DNA of 9,153 nt from Verrucomicrobia bacterium UBA4286 (lineage in GTDB: Bacteria > Verrucomicrobiota > Kiritimatiellia > RFP12 > UBA1067). The notes beneath the pieces are model-generated. The model was given only the letters and a program-made list of their open reading frames with translations. It was not told where the DNA came from and ran no database searches. The stretch covers positions 1 to 9,153 of the forward strand of contig DGVK01000003.1 in NCBI GenBank assembly GCA_002395905.1, in the 5' to 3' direction. The position numbers and the translations under genes were made by a program. Positions 1-6,050 of the stretch are shown one piece after another (the stretch's first letter is position 1; each line of letters opens with the position of its first letter).

Positions 1-24
1 TGGATCTTTTTTCGACAGGATTTA
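1..24 (-). repeat. Partial copy of the GACAGGATT-type repeat plus oligo-A
   Basis: On the minus strand, from the last codon of the small ORF onward, the sequence reads TAAATCCTGTC followed by G and six A residues. The 9-mer AATCCTGTC (bases 22-14) and the following A-run match the end of the tandem repeat at 7893-7919, where AATCCTGTC is followed by TAAAAA on the plus strand. The two copies are therefore in opposite orientation. Only one 9-mer unit is visible here and the element may continue outside the window. A single 9-mer match could be chance; the shared A-run flank is the reason it is listed. Confidence 0.35.
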
Positions 25-135
25 CTTCGGCTCTGCGCCTTTCTCGTCCACATAGCACAGCCAGTCAGGATGCCCCTTCATCGCGGCGTATACATCTGGG
101 GACAGGCACTGGTTATCCAATATTTCATATCTCAT
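22..135 (-). CDS. Small hypothetical ORF (37 aa)
   Basis: I do not recognise this protein. An ATG at 135 opens 37 codons that end in TAA at 24-22. The predicted peptide begins MRYEILDNQC and ends in DEKGAEPK. It is soluble, has two Cys and one Trp (in HPDWLCY), and has no membrane segment or signal. Codon third positions are GC-biased (roughly 60 percent by eye), as expected for a coding stretch in this genome. It lies in the same frame as the esterase, 30 nt after that gene's TAG, with no intervening stop, so a readthrough product or an ORF split by a stop codon is conceivable. The start is weakly supported: GGAG lies only 2 nt before the ATG. It could be a real microprotein, a gene remnant, or noncoding. 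Confidence 0.35.
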   Translation of the reverse strand: MRYEILDNQCLSPDVYAAMKGHPDWLCYVDEKGAEPK

Positions 136-165
136 ATCTCCGTCTTCACGAGAGCGCGTCTTTCC

Positions 166-1290
166 CTACTGCTTTCGAGGCGACTGCGCCGCCGCCTGTT
201 CAAGGAGTTCGCGCGCCTTTTTCGCCGCAGGCCCGTACTTCGCAACAATCGCCTTCAACCGCGGGTTGAGCTTGGCAGGGTTGCCCTCAGCCTTGGTTTC
301 GGCCTTCGCCGTTTCATCGTCAGCCGCCTCCACGATCTTGTTCCACAATTCCGAAGCGGCCGGGAAGATATCTCTGCACGATTCGAGCTTCTTCGCCGCT
401 GCCGCGTACAGCTTCGCGTTGAAGGAACGCTCTGCTGCCCTGAAATCGGCGAACTGCTTCGGGAGAAGCCATTCGTCGAAGAACGCAAATGCCGCTTCGA
501 CGTCCTCTGCATGTGGCATGTTGTGGTCGAGATCGGGGTTTTCGTGATAGAGACAGTTCTTGAATCCGTTGGACTTGTAGCCGTCGTAGCAACGTTGCGT
601 GTCCGGTTTGTTGAAATCCTTGCCCCCCGTGAGGAACGCGTAGCAATGCTTTTTGGCGACGCCGATCAAATTGGGGTTCTTCTTCTCCCAGAATCCTTTG
701 TAGCGGCGGCGCTGCTCGTCTAGAACATCGTCGAAAAAGTTGCAGCCGATGCAATACATTCCGCCGAATGTGAAAACATCGGGGTATGTTATCGCCAGCA
801 TGCTTGCACACCGCCCACCGCCAGAACTCCCAGATATGATTACCTTATTCTCGTCGACCGAATACAACTTCTTCATGTTGAACACCGCATCGATCGCGGC
901 GCGAAAGCGCAGGTTGACGTTTTTCTCGTTCCCCGCATTGTTCGCACCGATGTAGATTACGCCGCGCCGCGCCATGGAATCAATCAAAGAAGCGGGCGCC
1001 TTCCCGTTGTCCGTGGGGCTTATCCACACAAAAAGCGGCGCAGGCTTCTTCGGGTTATAACTCTCGGGCACGACCACCTCGTAGACAACATCGGCGACTT
1101 TGTATTCGGGCGGATTCCTGTTGGTCTCCTTGAGAAGATGTCTTTTCGAATACATTATGGATAGCTCTCCGCGCGGATCCGTCTTGTCGAATGAAACGTC
1201 GAACTGTCCCTTACGATGCGCCTCGGCGCCGTCCGCCAAGCACGACAGCCCCCAAAGCCCAACCGCTGTCAAGATTGCAAGCCTGCCCAT
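166..1290 (-). CDS. Secreted PHB-depolymerase-like esterase (alpha/beta hydrolase)
   Basis: A 374-residue predicted serine hydrolase of the poly(3-hydroxybutyrate) depolymerase / feruloyl-esterase-like group, probably acting in the periplasm or outside the cell. The N-terminus is a Sec signal peptide (hydrophobic about residues 4-19, likely cleavage after AEA near residue 24). The strand-then-elbow pattern VIISGSSGGGR (150-160) gives the GxSxG nucleophile Ser156. Asp225 (in TGGKD) or a neighbour may be the acid, and His256 or His260 (in LDHNMPH) the base. Residues about 280-374 form a charged, Ala/Lys-rich helical tail not needed for the fold. I chose the ATG at 1290 because AGGAG lies 6 nt upstream and a signal peptide follows directly; the upstream ATG at 1356 has neither. 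A promoter sits at 1385-1414. Esterase class is fairly certain; the substrate is unknown (polyester, acylated sugar or plant ester are all possible). Confidence 0.85.
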   Translation of the reverse strand: MGRLAILTAVGLWGLSCLADGAEAHRKGQFDVSFDKTDPRGELSIMYSKRHLLKETNRNPPEYKVADVVYEVVVPESYNPKKPAPLFVWISPTDNGKAPASLIDSMARRGVIYIGANNAGNEKNVNLRFRAAIDAVFNMKKLYSVDENKVIISGSSGGGRCASMLAITYPDVFTFGGMYCIGCNFFDDVLDEQRRRYKGFWEKKNPNLIGVAKKHCYAFLTGGKDFNKPDTQRCYDGYKSNGFKNCLYHENPDLDHNMPHAEDVEAAFAFFDEWLLPKQFADFRAAERSFNAKLYAAAAKKLESCRDIFPAASELWNKIVEAADDETAKAETKAEGNPAKLNPRLKAIVAKYGPAAKKARELLEQAAAQSPRKQ

Positions 1291-1384
1291 TTCCAACTCC
1301 TGTTTTCGTTGGTGCTTTACACCTTGAAACTTATGCGAAACAAGAAAACGGCCCATCCGCTTCCCTATCCGCAGCCACGCGAAT

Positions 1385-1414
1385 AGTGTAGCAAAATCAA
1401 TGCTTTCACGTCAA
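1385..1414 (-). promoter_or_regulatory. Sigma70-type promoter for the esterase
   Basis: On the minus strand, TTGACG (bases 1414-1409) is separated by 18 bp from TACACT (1390-1385), with TG one base before the -10 (TGC-TACACT). The predicted start of transcription is near 1378, giving a leader of about 88 nt before the ATG at 1290. The -35 overlaps the stop codon of the AbiEii gene. It is the best two-box promoter in the window, and it separates the esterase from the toxin-antitoxin pair. Confidence 0.6.
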
Positions 1415-2079
1415 CCCCCCAACCGCGCAAGAAATTGGGCAGACTCTGCCAGATTCCCAGTCAAAGCAAAATTTCTAACTGCGGCGCGAATGCGCTCCTT
1501 GGATTCCTCCCAGTCAAACTTAACCAGCATTTTTGGCATTGGCATCGTCGCTGCATCGGCAAAGTAGGACATGGAGCGCATCGCCAGCCCTAGATTCGCT
1601 TCCGGATATTTCTGAATATACCATTGAAAAATATCTTCTAGAGAATACTCGTCAAGCAAGCGGGCCATATCCACAAAATCCTTGCGCGATCCGCGATTTG
1701 TTATGGCGTTTACCTTCATGGCCGCGATATCCTTGACACCGGCGATCCTGACACCTGAATCTTCTATCGGCGGCTCAAGCCATTCATACATATCATACGC
1801 AACGAAATCAACCTTCACGCCGTCGATATAGAAGAACGACATCCTTCCGTCGGGCGTACCGCTCACTTTTTCCACTCGCCCAACAGAAGAAAACCTGGCT
1901 CGGAGATCATCTGCGTAGTTCCATCTTCCAAATATATCCAAATCCACACTGATGCGATGTCCCAGCTGCAAGGCAAGCGCCGTACCACCGACGAGTCGCG
2001 TCTCGGCAAGTTCTGGCAACTTCTGCAGCCGCTTGAGCAAATCAAGCGTCACTGGGTTTATCGTGTCGAGGAAGAGCAT
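1411..2079 (-). CDS. AbiEii/AbiGii-family nucleotidyltransferase toxin
   Basis: A 222-residue DNA polymerase beta-like nucleotidyltransferase of the AbiEii/AbiGii (DUF1814) family, the toxin half of type IV-like toxin-antitoxin and abortive-infection modules. Visible signatures: GGTALALQLGHR (31-42), the metal-binding S-V-D-L-D-I-F (Asp46, Asp48) and a probable third carboxylate Asp91 in VKVDFVAY. The second family block contains K122 (in MKVNAI), then RGSRKDFVD with Lys133, Asp134 and Asp137. Length is normal for the short members of the family. The ATG overlaps the upstream DUF6922 gene by 22 nt and has no Shine-Dalgarno, so translation is probably coupled. The gene looks AT-richer than its neighbours (a sample line at 1621-1680 is 40 percent GC by count), which suggests acquisition. 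The family is confident; growth inhibition or phage defence is inferred from homologues. Confidence 0.85.
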   Translation of the reverse strand: MLFLDTINPVTLDLLKRLQKLPELAETRLVGGTALALQLGHRISVDLDIFGRWNYADDLRARFSSVGRVEKVSGTPDGRMSFFYIDGVKVDFVAYDMYEWLEPPIEDSGVRIAGVKDIAAMKVNAITNRGSRKDFVDMARLLDEYSLEDIFQWYIQKYPEANLGLAMRSMSYFADAATMPMPKMLVKFDWEESKERIRAAVRNFALTGNLAESAQFLARLGG

Positions 2080-2333
2080 CGAAAAGTTTTTTCGTCGACA
2101 TTTCCGAGGCAGGAGGCAAACGCCAGTGTAACAGGATCCAGCGAACGTATCTGCTGCGCCTCGGAGATTAGAAAAGGCATAGTGTAGTGCGCGATAGTAC
2201 CTCGTATGTCATTAAGGGATCCTCGTTCCAGAACGCGCTGGATAATGTATCGGCAATGCAAACGCTCATCAATCGTCTCGGGATCCACATCCCAAAACAA
2301 CTTCTTGGATAGACTTCTTACAAACTCACTCAT
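2058..2333 (-). CDS. DUF6922-like protein, putative antitoxin partner of AbiEii
   Basis: A 91-residue soluble protein. The opening (KLFWDVDPETID, residues 11-22), the middle RYIIQRVLERG (28-38) and the end LDPVTLAF...KTFRC (65-86) match what I know of the DUF6922 family, which is commonly found just upstream of AbiEii-type nucleotidyltransferases. It probably acts as the antitoxin or regulator, but that role comes only from gene order and overlap with the toxin. I start it at the ATG at 2333 rather than at 2372: the family-like sequence begins there, and a promoter -10 box lies inside the longer reading frame. There is no ribosome binding site, and the -10 ends 9 nt before the ATG, so the message is likely leaderless. 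Confidence 0.7.
   Translation of the reverse strand: MSEFVRSLSKKLFWDVDPETIDERLHCRYIIQRVLERGSLNDIRGTIAHYTMPFLISEAQQIRSLDPVTLAFASCLGNVDEKTFRCSSSTR
2080..2094 (-). promoter_or_regulatory. Small hairpin abutting the AbiEii start codon
   Basis: A perfect 6-bp inverted repeat (CGAAAA and TTTTCG around a 3-nt loop) ends at the base before the toxin ATG at 2079, inside the 3' part of the DUF6922 gene. It occupies the place where a Shine-Dalgarno would be, and none is present. Ribosomes translating DUF6922 would pass through it, so it could enforce translational coupling. The stem is mostly A-U and weak in isolation. Confidence 0.3.
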
Positions 2334-2342
2334 TCGGCTGTT

Positions 2343-2372
2343 ATTATACCAAAAAATGAGACCACGGCACAA
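2343..2372 (-). promoter_or_regulatory. Extended -10 promoter of the DUF6922-AbiEii pair
   Basis: The minus strand shows a perfect TATAAT (2348-2343) preceded by TGG, i.e. a TG-extended -10, with a T-run just upstream. A weak -35 candidate TTGTGC (2372-2367) lies 18 bp away. The -10 ends 9 nt before the ATG at 2333, so transcription would begin about 2-3 nt before the start codon. Confidence 0.6.
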
Positions 2373-2378
2373 GTGCCG
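2351..2378 (-). terminator. Palindrome and T-run after the BASS gene: terminator or operator
   Basis: A 14-bp perfect palindrome, CGGCAC then GTGCCG about a 2-nt centre (2378-2365), lies 10 nt after the BASS stop codon. In RNA it would form a 5-bp stem with a CUUG tetraloop. Six T residues follow at 2356-2351, 8 nt after the stem, which is farther than in a classical terminator. The palindrome also covers the -35 of the DUF6922 promoter, so it could instead be an operator for autoregulation. Confidence 0.35.
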
Positions 2379-2388
2379 CGCACTCTAG

Positions 2389-3366
2389 CTAGCTTTTCGC
2401 GCCGCGCAGCCTGGCGAGAAGCGAATCGGCTGCGTTGAAAAGTCCCGCAAGGAGCGCACCGGAGATAGAGTGCCACACGCACGACACTGCGGAAGCCAGG
2501 GCAACTTCCGGCATCGCCGGGAAGTGACGTCCGGCGAGAACCGTCGCAAGTCCTGCGTTCTGCATCCCGACCTCGATGGATATGGTGCGGCGTTTCGGAC
2601 GGCTGAAGCGCGTCGCTACGCCGACCGCGTATCCGAGCACATAGCCTATGGCGTTGTGCAGGAAAACGGCAGCAAATATGGCGGCGCCGGTTTTGGCCAT
2701 TACCGCTCCATGCGCCGAGACCACACCCCCCACTATGCAGCAGAGCCCCGCGACCGCCACGCCCGGCATGACCTTGAGCGCCTCGTCGTAGCCGCGGCTT
2801 CCGCCGAACGCCGCGTTGAGCGAAAAGCCGACGGCTATCGGGACTATCGTCACGAGAAGCATCGACATGAACATGCCGACCGCATCGACATCAACACTTT
2901 CGCCTGCAAGCCACAGCATGAGAACAGGCGTCGCGACCGGCGCGACAAGAGTAGAAAGCGTCGTCATGCCGACGGAAAACGCCACATCGCCCTTGCAGAG
3001 GAATGTCATGATGTTTGACGACACCCCTCCCGGGCAGCACCCGACAAGCACGAGGCCGATTCCCACGGCCCTCGGCAGGCCGAGCGCATGCACGAGCGTC
3101 CAGGCGATGAGCGGCATGAGAGTGTACTGTGCGAGCGAACCGATCGCGATATCCAGCGGGCGCGACGCGAGAATCTTGAAATCCTCCGACTTGAGGGTCA
3201 TGCCCATTGTGAGCATGATCACCCCCAGCACGGAAGTCTGTGCGTTGCCACGCACCCAGCCGAAAAGCTCCGGCTTGAAATACGCCGCGACCGCGGCCGC
3301 CGTCACCACAGCCGGCGTCCATTTCGCGAGCCATGCAGACGCCACCGACAGAAACCTTAAAACCAT
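2389..3366 (-). CDS. BASS-family sodium:solute symporter
   Basis: A 325-residue inner-membrane protein of the bile acid:sodium symporter (BASS) family, with about ten hydrophobic segments. Family hallmarks are clear: GMTLKSEDF (55-63), the CCPGGVSSN block (110-118) followed by T-F-L-C-K-G-D-V-A-F and STLVAPVATP (138-147), and EVGMQNAGLA (265-274), where Glu265, Gln269 and Asn270 correspond to the conserved sodium/substrate region. The ATG at 3366 has GAGG 8 nt upstream and gives normal family length; the longer open frame to 3639 only overlaps the upstream gene. It lies 17 nt after the phosphoesterase and is probably co-transcribed with it. Substrates in this family include bile acids, pyruvate, ketopantoate and other organic anions; the one used here cannot be read from sequence, though a pantoate-type substrate is possible given panC nearby. 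Confidence 0.88.
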   Translation of the reverse strand: MVLRFLSVASAWLAKWTPAVVTAAAVAAYFKPELFGWVRGNAQTSVLGVIMLTMGMTLKSEDFKILASRPLDIAIGSLAQYTLMPLIAWTLVHALGLPRAVGIGLVLVGCCPGGVSSNIMTFLCKGDVAFSVGMTTLSTLVAPVATPVLMLWLAGESVDVDAVGMFMSMLLVTIVPIAVGFSLNAAFGGSRGYDEALKVMPGVAVAGLCCIVGGVVSAHGAVMAKTGAAIFAAVFLHNAIGYVLGYAVGVATRFSRPKRRTISIEVGMQNAGLATVLAGRHFPAMPEVALASAVSCVWHSISGALLAGLFNAADSLLARLRGAKS

Positions 3367-3383
3367 TCGAACATCCTCACCGG

Positions 3384-4367
3384 CTATTTCTTGAACGGGA
3401 ACACAACCTTGCGCGACGAGTTGTCGCGAACGATGTCGTCCCACAGTGGCGGCCGCTCCGCCGCCGCGACCATACGCGGGAAGTAATAGTCGCGCGCTAC
3501 GTACTTGAACTCGGCCCTGTCGGGCAGCGAGCGCAGAAGCGCGTAGCCGATGTCGCGGTCTATACCGAATGACGGCAGACCCTGCGAGCGGACGACCGTC
3601 GTCTGCGAATAGCCGTGGAAGAGATACGACCGCTCCCACTTGTGATTGTGGCCGTGGATGAAGCCGAAGACTTTCGGCGAGCGGACGACCGTCTTGACGA
3701 GCCCGAGCTGTCCGGCGGTATGGTGGGCGCCGAGGATTACGGGGCGTTCGGCAGCGGCTAGAAACCCATCAAGCCACTTCCGCTGGTCCGCGCCGAGGTC
3801 GCAGGATTTAAGCGCGTCGTACTTGCCGCGGTCTTCACTCTTCGGCTCTTTGAGCGAGTCGAGGAGGACGAAGTCGAAATCCGGCAGATGCGTCACGGAG
3901 GTCACGCGCCCCGGAACGGGCGTCTCGCCGACCCATCTGCCGAGGTGTTTGAGGAACGGTTCTCGCAGGTCGTGGTTGCCGACCGTCATGACAAGCTTGA
4001 TGCCTGCGTCTTCGAGCGGCTGGAGAAGTCGGGCGGCGATTTCGTATTCGCGCTCTTCCGAAAAGGCGAGTGATACATCTCCGAGACAGAACACGTGCGC
4101 AGGGCGGGGCCGCAGCGCGAGGATTTCATCGACAAAACGACGCACCTGGCCTATGATCCACGGATATTCCTGTCCGGTTCTGTATTTCTGCTCGCTCCAA
4201 GGGAGCGGGATGTGCACATCGGCGATAAGCACGGCGAGATTCTTGTTGATCTGCGGCGGCTGCGACGCGACTTCGACCGACTCGGCGGGCGCGTCGGCCG
4301 AGCCGAAAGCGCTGCACCCGGCCGCCGTCATTCCTGCCAAAAACGTTCTGCGAGATATGGTTTGCAT
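3384..4367 (-). CDS. Tat-exported calcineurin-like metallophosphoesterase
   Basis: A 327-residue predicted periplasmic phosphoesterase. The N-terminus has a twin-arginine motif SRRTFLAG (5-12) with a short hydrophobic stretch. Cys18 in AAGC is a possible lipoprotein cysteine, with a non-ideal lipobox. All metallophosphatase motifs are present in order: DVH (Asp50, His52), GD (Asp97), GNHD (130-133), HH (215-216) and the terminal GHNH (239-242). The overall type resembles purple-acid-phosphatase/CpdA-like enzymes, so it may cleave phosphomonoesters or diesters; the substrate is unknown. The ATG at 4367 has no Shine-Dalgarno but lies 9 nt after a TG-extended -10 box, predicting a leaderless message. 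The BASS transporter follows after 17 nt, so the two may jointly free a substrate outside the membrane and import it. Confidence 0.88.
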   Translation of the reverse strand: MQTISRRTFLAGMTAAGCSAFGSADAPAESVEVASQPPQINKNLAVLIADVHIPLPWSEQKYRTGQEYPWIIGQVRRFVDEILALRPRPAHVFCLGDVSLAFSEEREYEIAARLLQPLEDAGIKLVMTVGNHDLREPFLKHLGRWVGETPVPGRVTSVTHLPDFDFVLLDSLKEPKSEDRGKYDALKSCDLGADQRKWLDGFLAAAERPVILGAHHTAGQLGLVKTVVRSPKVFGFIHGHNHKWERSYLFHGYSQTTVVRSQGLPSFGIDRDIGYALLRSLPDRAEFKYVARDYYFPRMVAAAERPPLWDDIVRDNSSRKVVFPFKK

Positions 4368-4376
4368 ATGGCTGGT

Positions 4377-4390
4377 ATTGTATCAAAAAT
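4377..4390 (-). promoter_or_regulatory. Extended -10 promoter of the phosphoesterase-BASS operon
   Basis: On the minus strand a T-run (4389-4385) leads into TGA-TACAAT, with TACAAT at 4382-4377. The box ends 9 nt before the ATG at 4367. No convincing -35 is visible at 16-18 bp. Spacing and the bases after the box (ACCAGCC here, AACAGCC at 2342-2336) closely match the DUF6922 promoter. It lies in the 47-bp gap after the GHL10 gene. Confidence 0.5.
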
Positions 4391-4414
4391 CTCGTCCCGG
4401 CGCAAAGAGGCGGT

Positions 4415-6043
4415 CTACCATATTCCAAGGCGAAGATAGGGAAGAATCTGCTTTTCGAGCGTCACATCAAGGTCGAAGAGCGCGTTTCCTGCGAGCCCGT
4501 GGCGGCGCGAGGCGTTTATCTGGTCTATCACACTGCGGGCGTCCAGACGTGATTCGTTGGCTGTAACACCTATGCCGGCTATTATGCGACGCGCGTAAGA
4601 CTTGTTCGCACCGTGCTGCCGAAGGAACGACTCGAACTGCACCGGCGACTCGGTGTAATCCATCGGCACGGCATAATCCACCAGATGCGCCGCGAGCCAG
4701 CTTTCCCAGTCCTGCCCCACCGCCGCGATGCACGACGGATATTTCCCGAGCACGGCAGTCGTGAGCCAGCACGGCCGCCTTACATGGGCACGCATTTCGG
4801 CTACAAAGCGCGTAATCGTCTCGGCCGCGTTCTTAGGCTTCTCGCTGCGTTCGTACCATCTCACGAAGTCTAGATGGATGCCGTCCAGCTTGTATTTCGC
4901 CTGCAGTTCGTCGGCGACTGCGAAGAGTCGCGCCCTGACCGCGGCGTTGGAAGGATCGAGGTATTCGGTGAGCTTCCCGCCCTTGTCCTTGAGCCGCCAT
5001 CCCCTCCTGCGAAAATCCTCCAGAACGTCCGGCGTCGCGCGCGTCGCCGTGAAGCAGAGTATCCACGCATGTACGCGTATTCCGCTGCCCTTCGCCGCCG
5101 CAAGGCACTGCGCCATCTGGTCTCCCTCCTGGGCGAAGGTTTTGGAGCGCGGCAGTATCGACGAAGGATAATGGGCGAATCCGGCGCCGGCGACATTCAC
5201 AAAGAGGTCGGTTACGCGCGACTCCTTCAGAAGCGAGATCGTGCGTTTCCAGTTGCCGGGGTAAAGCCCGCAGCCCGAGTGATCCCATATCGCGTGAATC
5301 TCGCCTTTTCGAGGCGTCTGTGCGACGGCCAGCGCCCTTGTCGCCGATTCGCGCGCGCGCACTCTCGCCGCGAACGCCGCAGAGTTCCACAGCGATGGAT
5401 CGACGCTGCCGCATATCGCCGCAAGGAGCTGCGCCTTGGCCGCCTCGTCTCCGTCCGCAAGCAGAACGTGCGTCATCCAGAATCCGGCGGCAGACTGTAT
5501 CCACGCCGCGTCGCCGGCCGTCTTGCCGCTTCTGTCGAGCCAGTTGGCGATTGTCCAGCTGCGGCCCTTCACGGGAATCGCACGCTGAAGCACGGTGGAC
5601 GTCTGCAGTATCGAACGCGGGCATCCCGGGAAGGCTGACGAATCGAAGTCCATCGAGCTCCATGCGCCGGGATATGGCGCAGTCTTGTAGCCGAGGACCT
5701 TCACGCCCATCAGGTTCGCCAGCGCCGGCGAAGCCGTGTAGAACACAACAAGTCTGCCGCCGCGCTTCACGAAGGAGGTGAATTCCGCGACCTCGCCCGC
5801 GCTCGGTTCGTTGAAACCGATCACGAAAGCGACCTTCGCCGTCGCGAGGGACGCCTTCATGCCGGAAGCAGCCACGACTGACGACTCGATTCCTTCGCCC
5901 TTCAGCCAGCGCCCGACATGGTTCGCAAGCGAGGTGTAGTAGCCCGGCTCGTGCGCGACGACCGCCACCTTTGGCGCGGCGAACGCAGACGCCGAAAGGA
6001 CGAACAGGACGACGGCGGCAGCCTTTCTGATGCGGTCGAACAC
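4415..6043 (-). CDS. Secreted GHL10-like (DUF187) glycosyl-hydrolase-fold protein
   Basis: A 542-residue exported protein. A Sec signal peptide (charged FDRIRK, hydrophobic core 8-20, cleavage near AFA-AP at 22/23) is followed by an N-terminal alpha/beta domain (about 24-240) resembling a ThuA/glutamine-amidotransferase-like fold. A TIM-barrel of the glycosyl hydrolase-like 10 family follows (about 247-542). Barrel signatures: EIHAIWDH (248-255), RVHAWIL (323-329), YLDPSNAAVR (361-370), DGIHLDFVRW (387-396, where Asp387 and Asp392 are candidate active-site residues) and VPMDYTE (459-465). The family is thought to act on polysaccharides or peptidoglycan-linked sugars; the substrate here is unknown. 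The start is a GTG at 6043, 7 nt after the panC stop and without a clear Shine-Dalgarno, pointing to translational coupling with panC. The signal peptide begins immediately after it, which supports this start. Confidence 0.82.
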   Translation of the reverse strand: MFDRIRKAAAVVLFVLSASAFAAPKVAVVAHEPGYYTSLANHVGRWLKGEGIESSVVAASGMKASLATAKVAFVIGFNEPSAGEVAEFTSFVKRGGRLVVFYTASPALANLMGVKVLGYKTAPYPGAWSSMDFDSSAFPGCPRSILQTSTVLQRAIPVKGRSWTIANWLDRSGKTAGDAAWIQSAAGFWMTHVLLADGDEAAKAQLLAAICGSVDPSLWNSAAFAARVRARESATRALAVAQTPRKGEIHAIWDHSGCGLYPGNWKRTISLLKESRVTDLFVNVAGAGFAHYPSSILPRSKTFAQEGDQMAQCLAAAKGSGIRVHAWILCFTATRATPDVLEDFRRRGWRLKDKGGKLTEYLDPSNAAVRARLFAVADELQAKYKLDGIHLDFVRWYERSEKPKNAAETITRFVAEMRAHVRRPCWLTTAVLGKYPSCIAAVGQDWESWLAAHLVDYAVPMDYTESPVQFESFLRQHGANKSYARRIIAGIGVTANESRLDARSVIDQINASRRHGLAGNALFDLDVTLEKQILPYLRLGIW

Positions 6044-6050
6044 GGTCGCG

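Noticed and set aside
70..723. Plus-strand open frame of 217 codons opposite the esterase end
   Set aside because: Arg/Leu/Val-rich shadow; the minus-strand gene has a catalytic motif, signal peptide, ribosome binding site and promoter.
1256..1290. Lipobox in the esterase signal (GLSC)
   Set aside because: The residue three before Cys is Gly, not Leu/Val/Ile, and an AxA cleavage site follows; an ordinary Sec signal is more likely.
1291..1356. Upstream start of the esterase at 1356
   Set aside because: No ribosome binding site there, and it would bury the signal peptide behind 22 extra residues.
3367..3639. N-terminal extension of the BASS reading frame to 3639
   Set aside because: It overlaps the phosphoesterase gene, is Arg/Gly-rich and unlike a membrane protein; the ATG at 3366 has a ribosome binding site and gives family length.
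4368..4414. Terminator between the GHL10 and phosphoesterase genes
   Set aside because: No stable inverted repeat precedes the T-run, which is better explained as part of the promoter.
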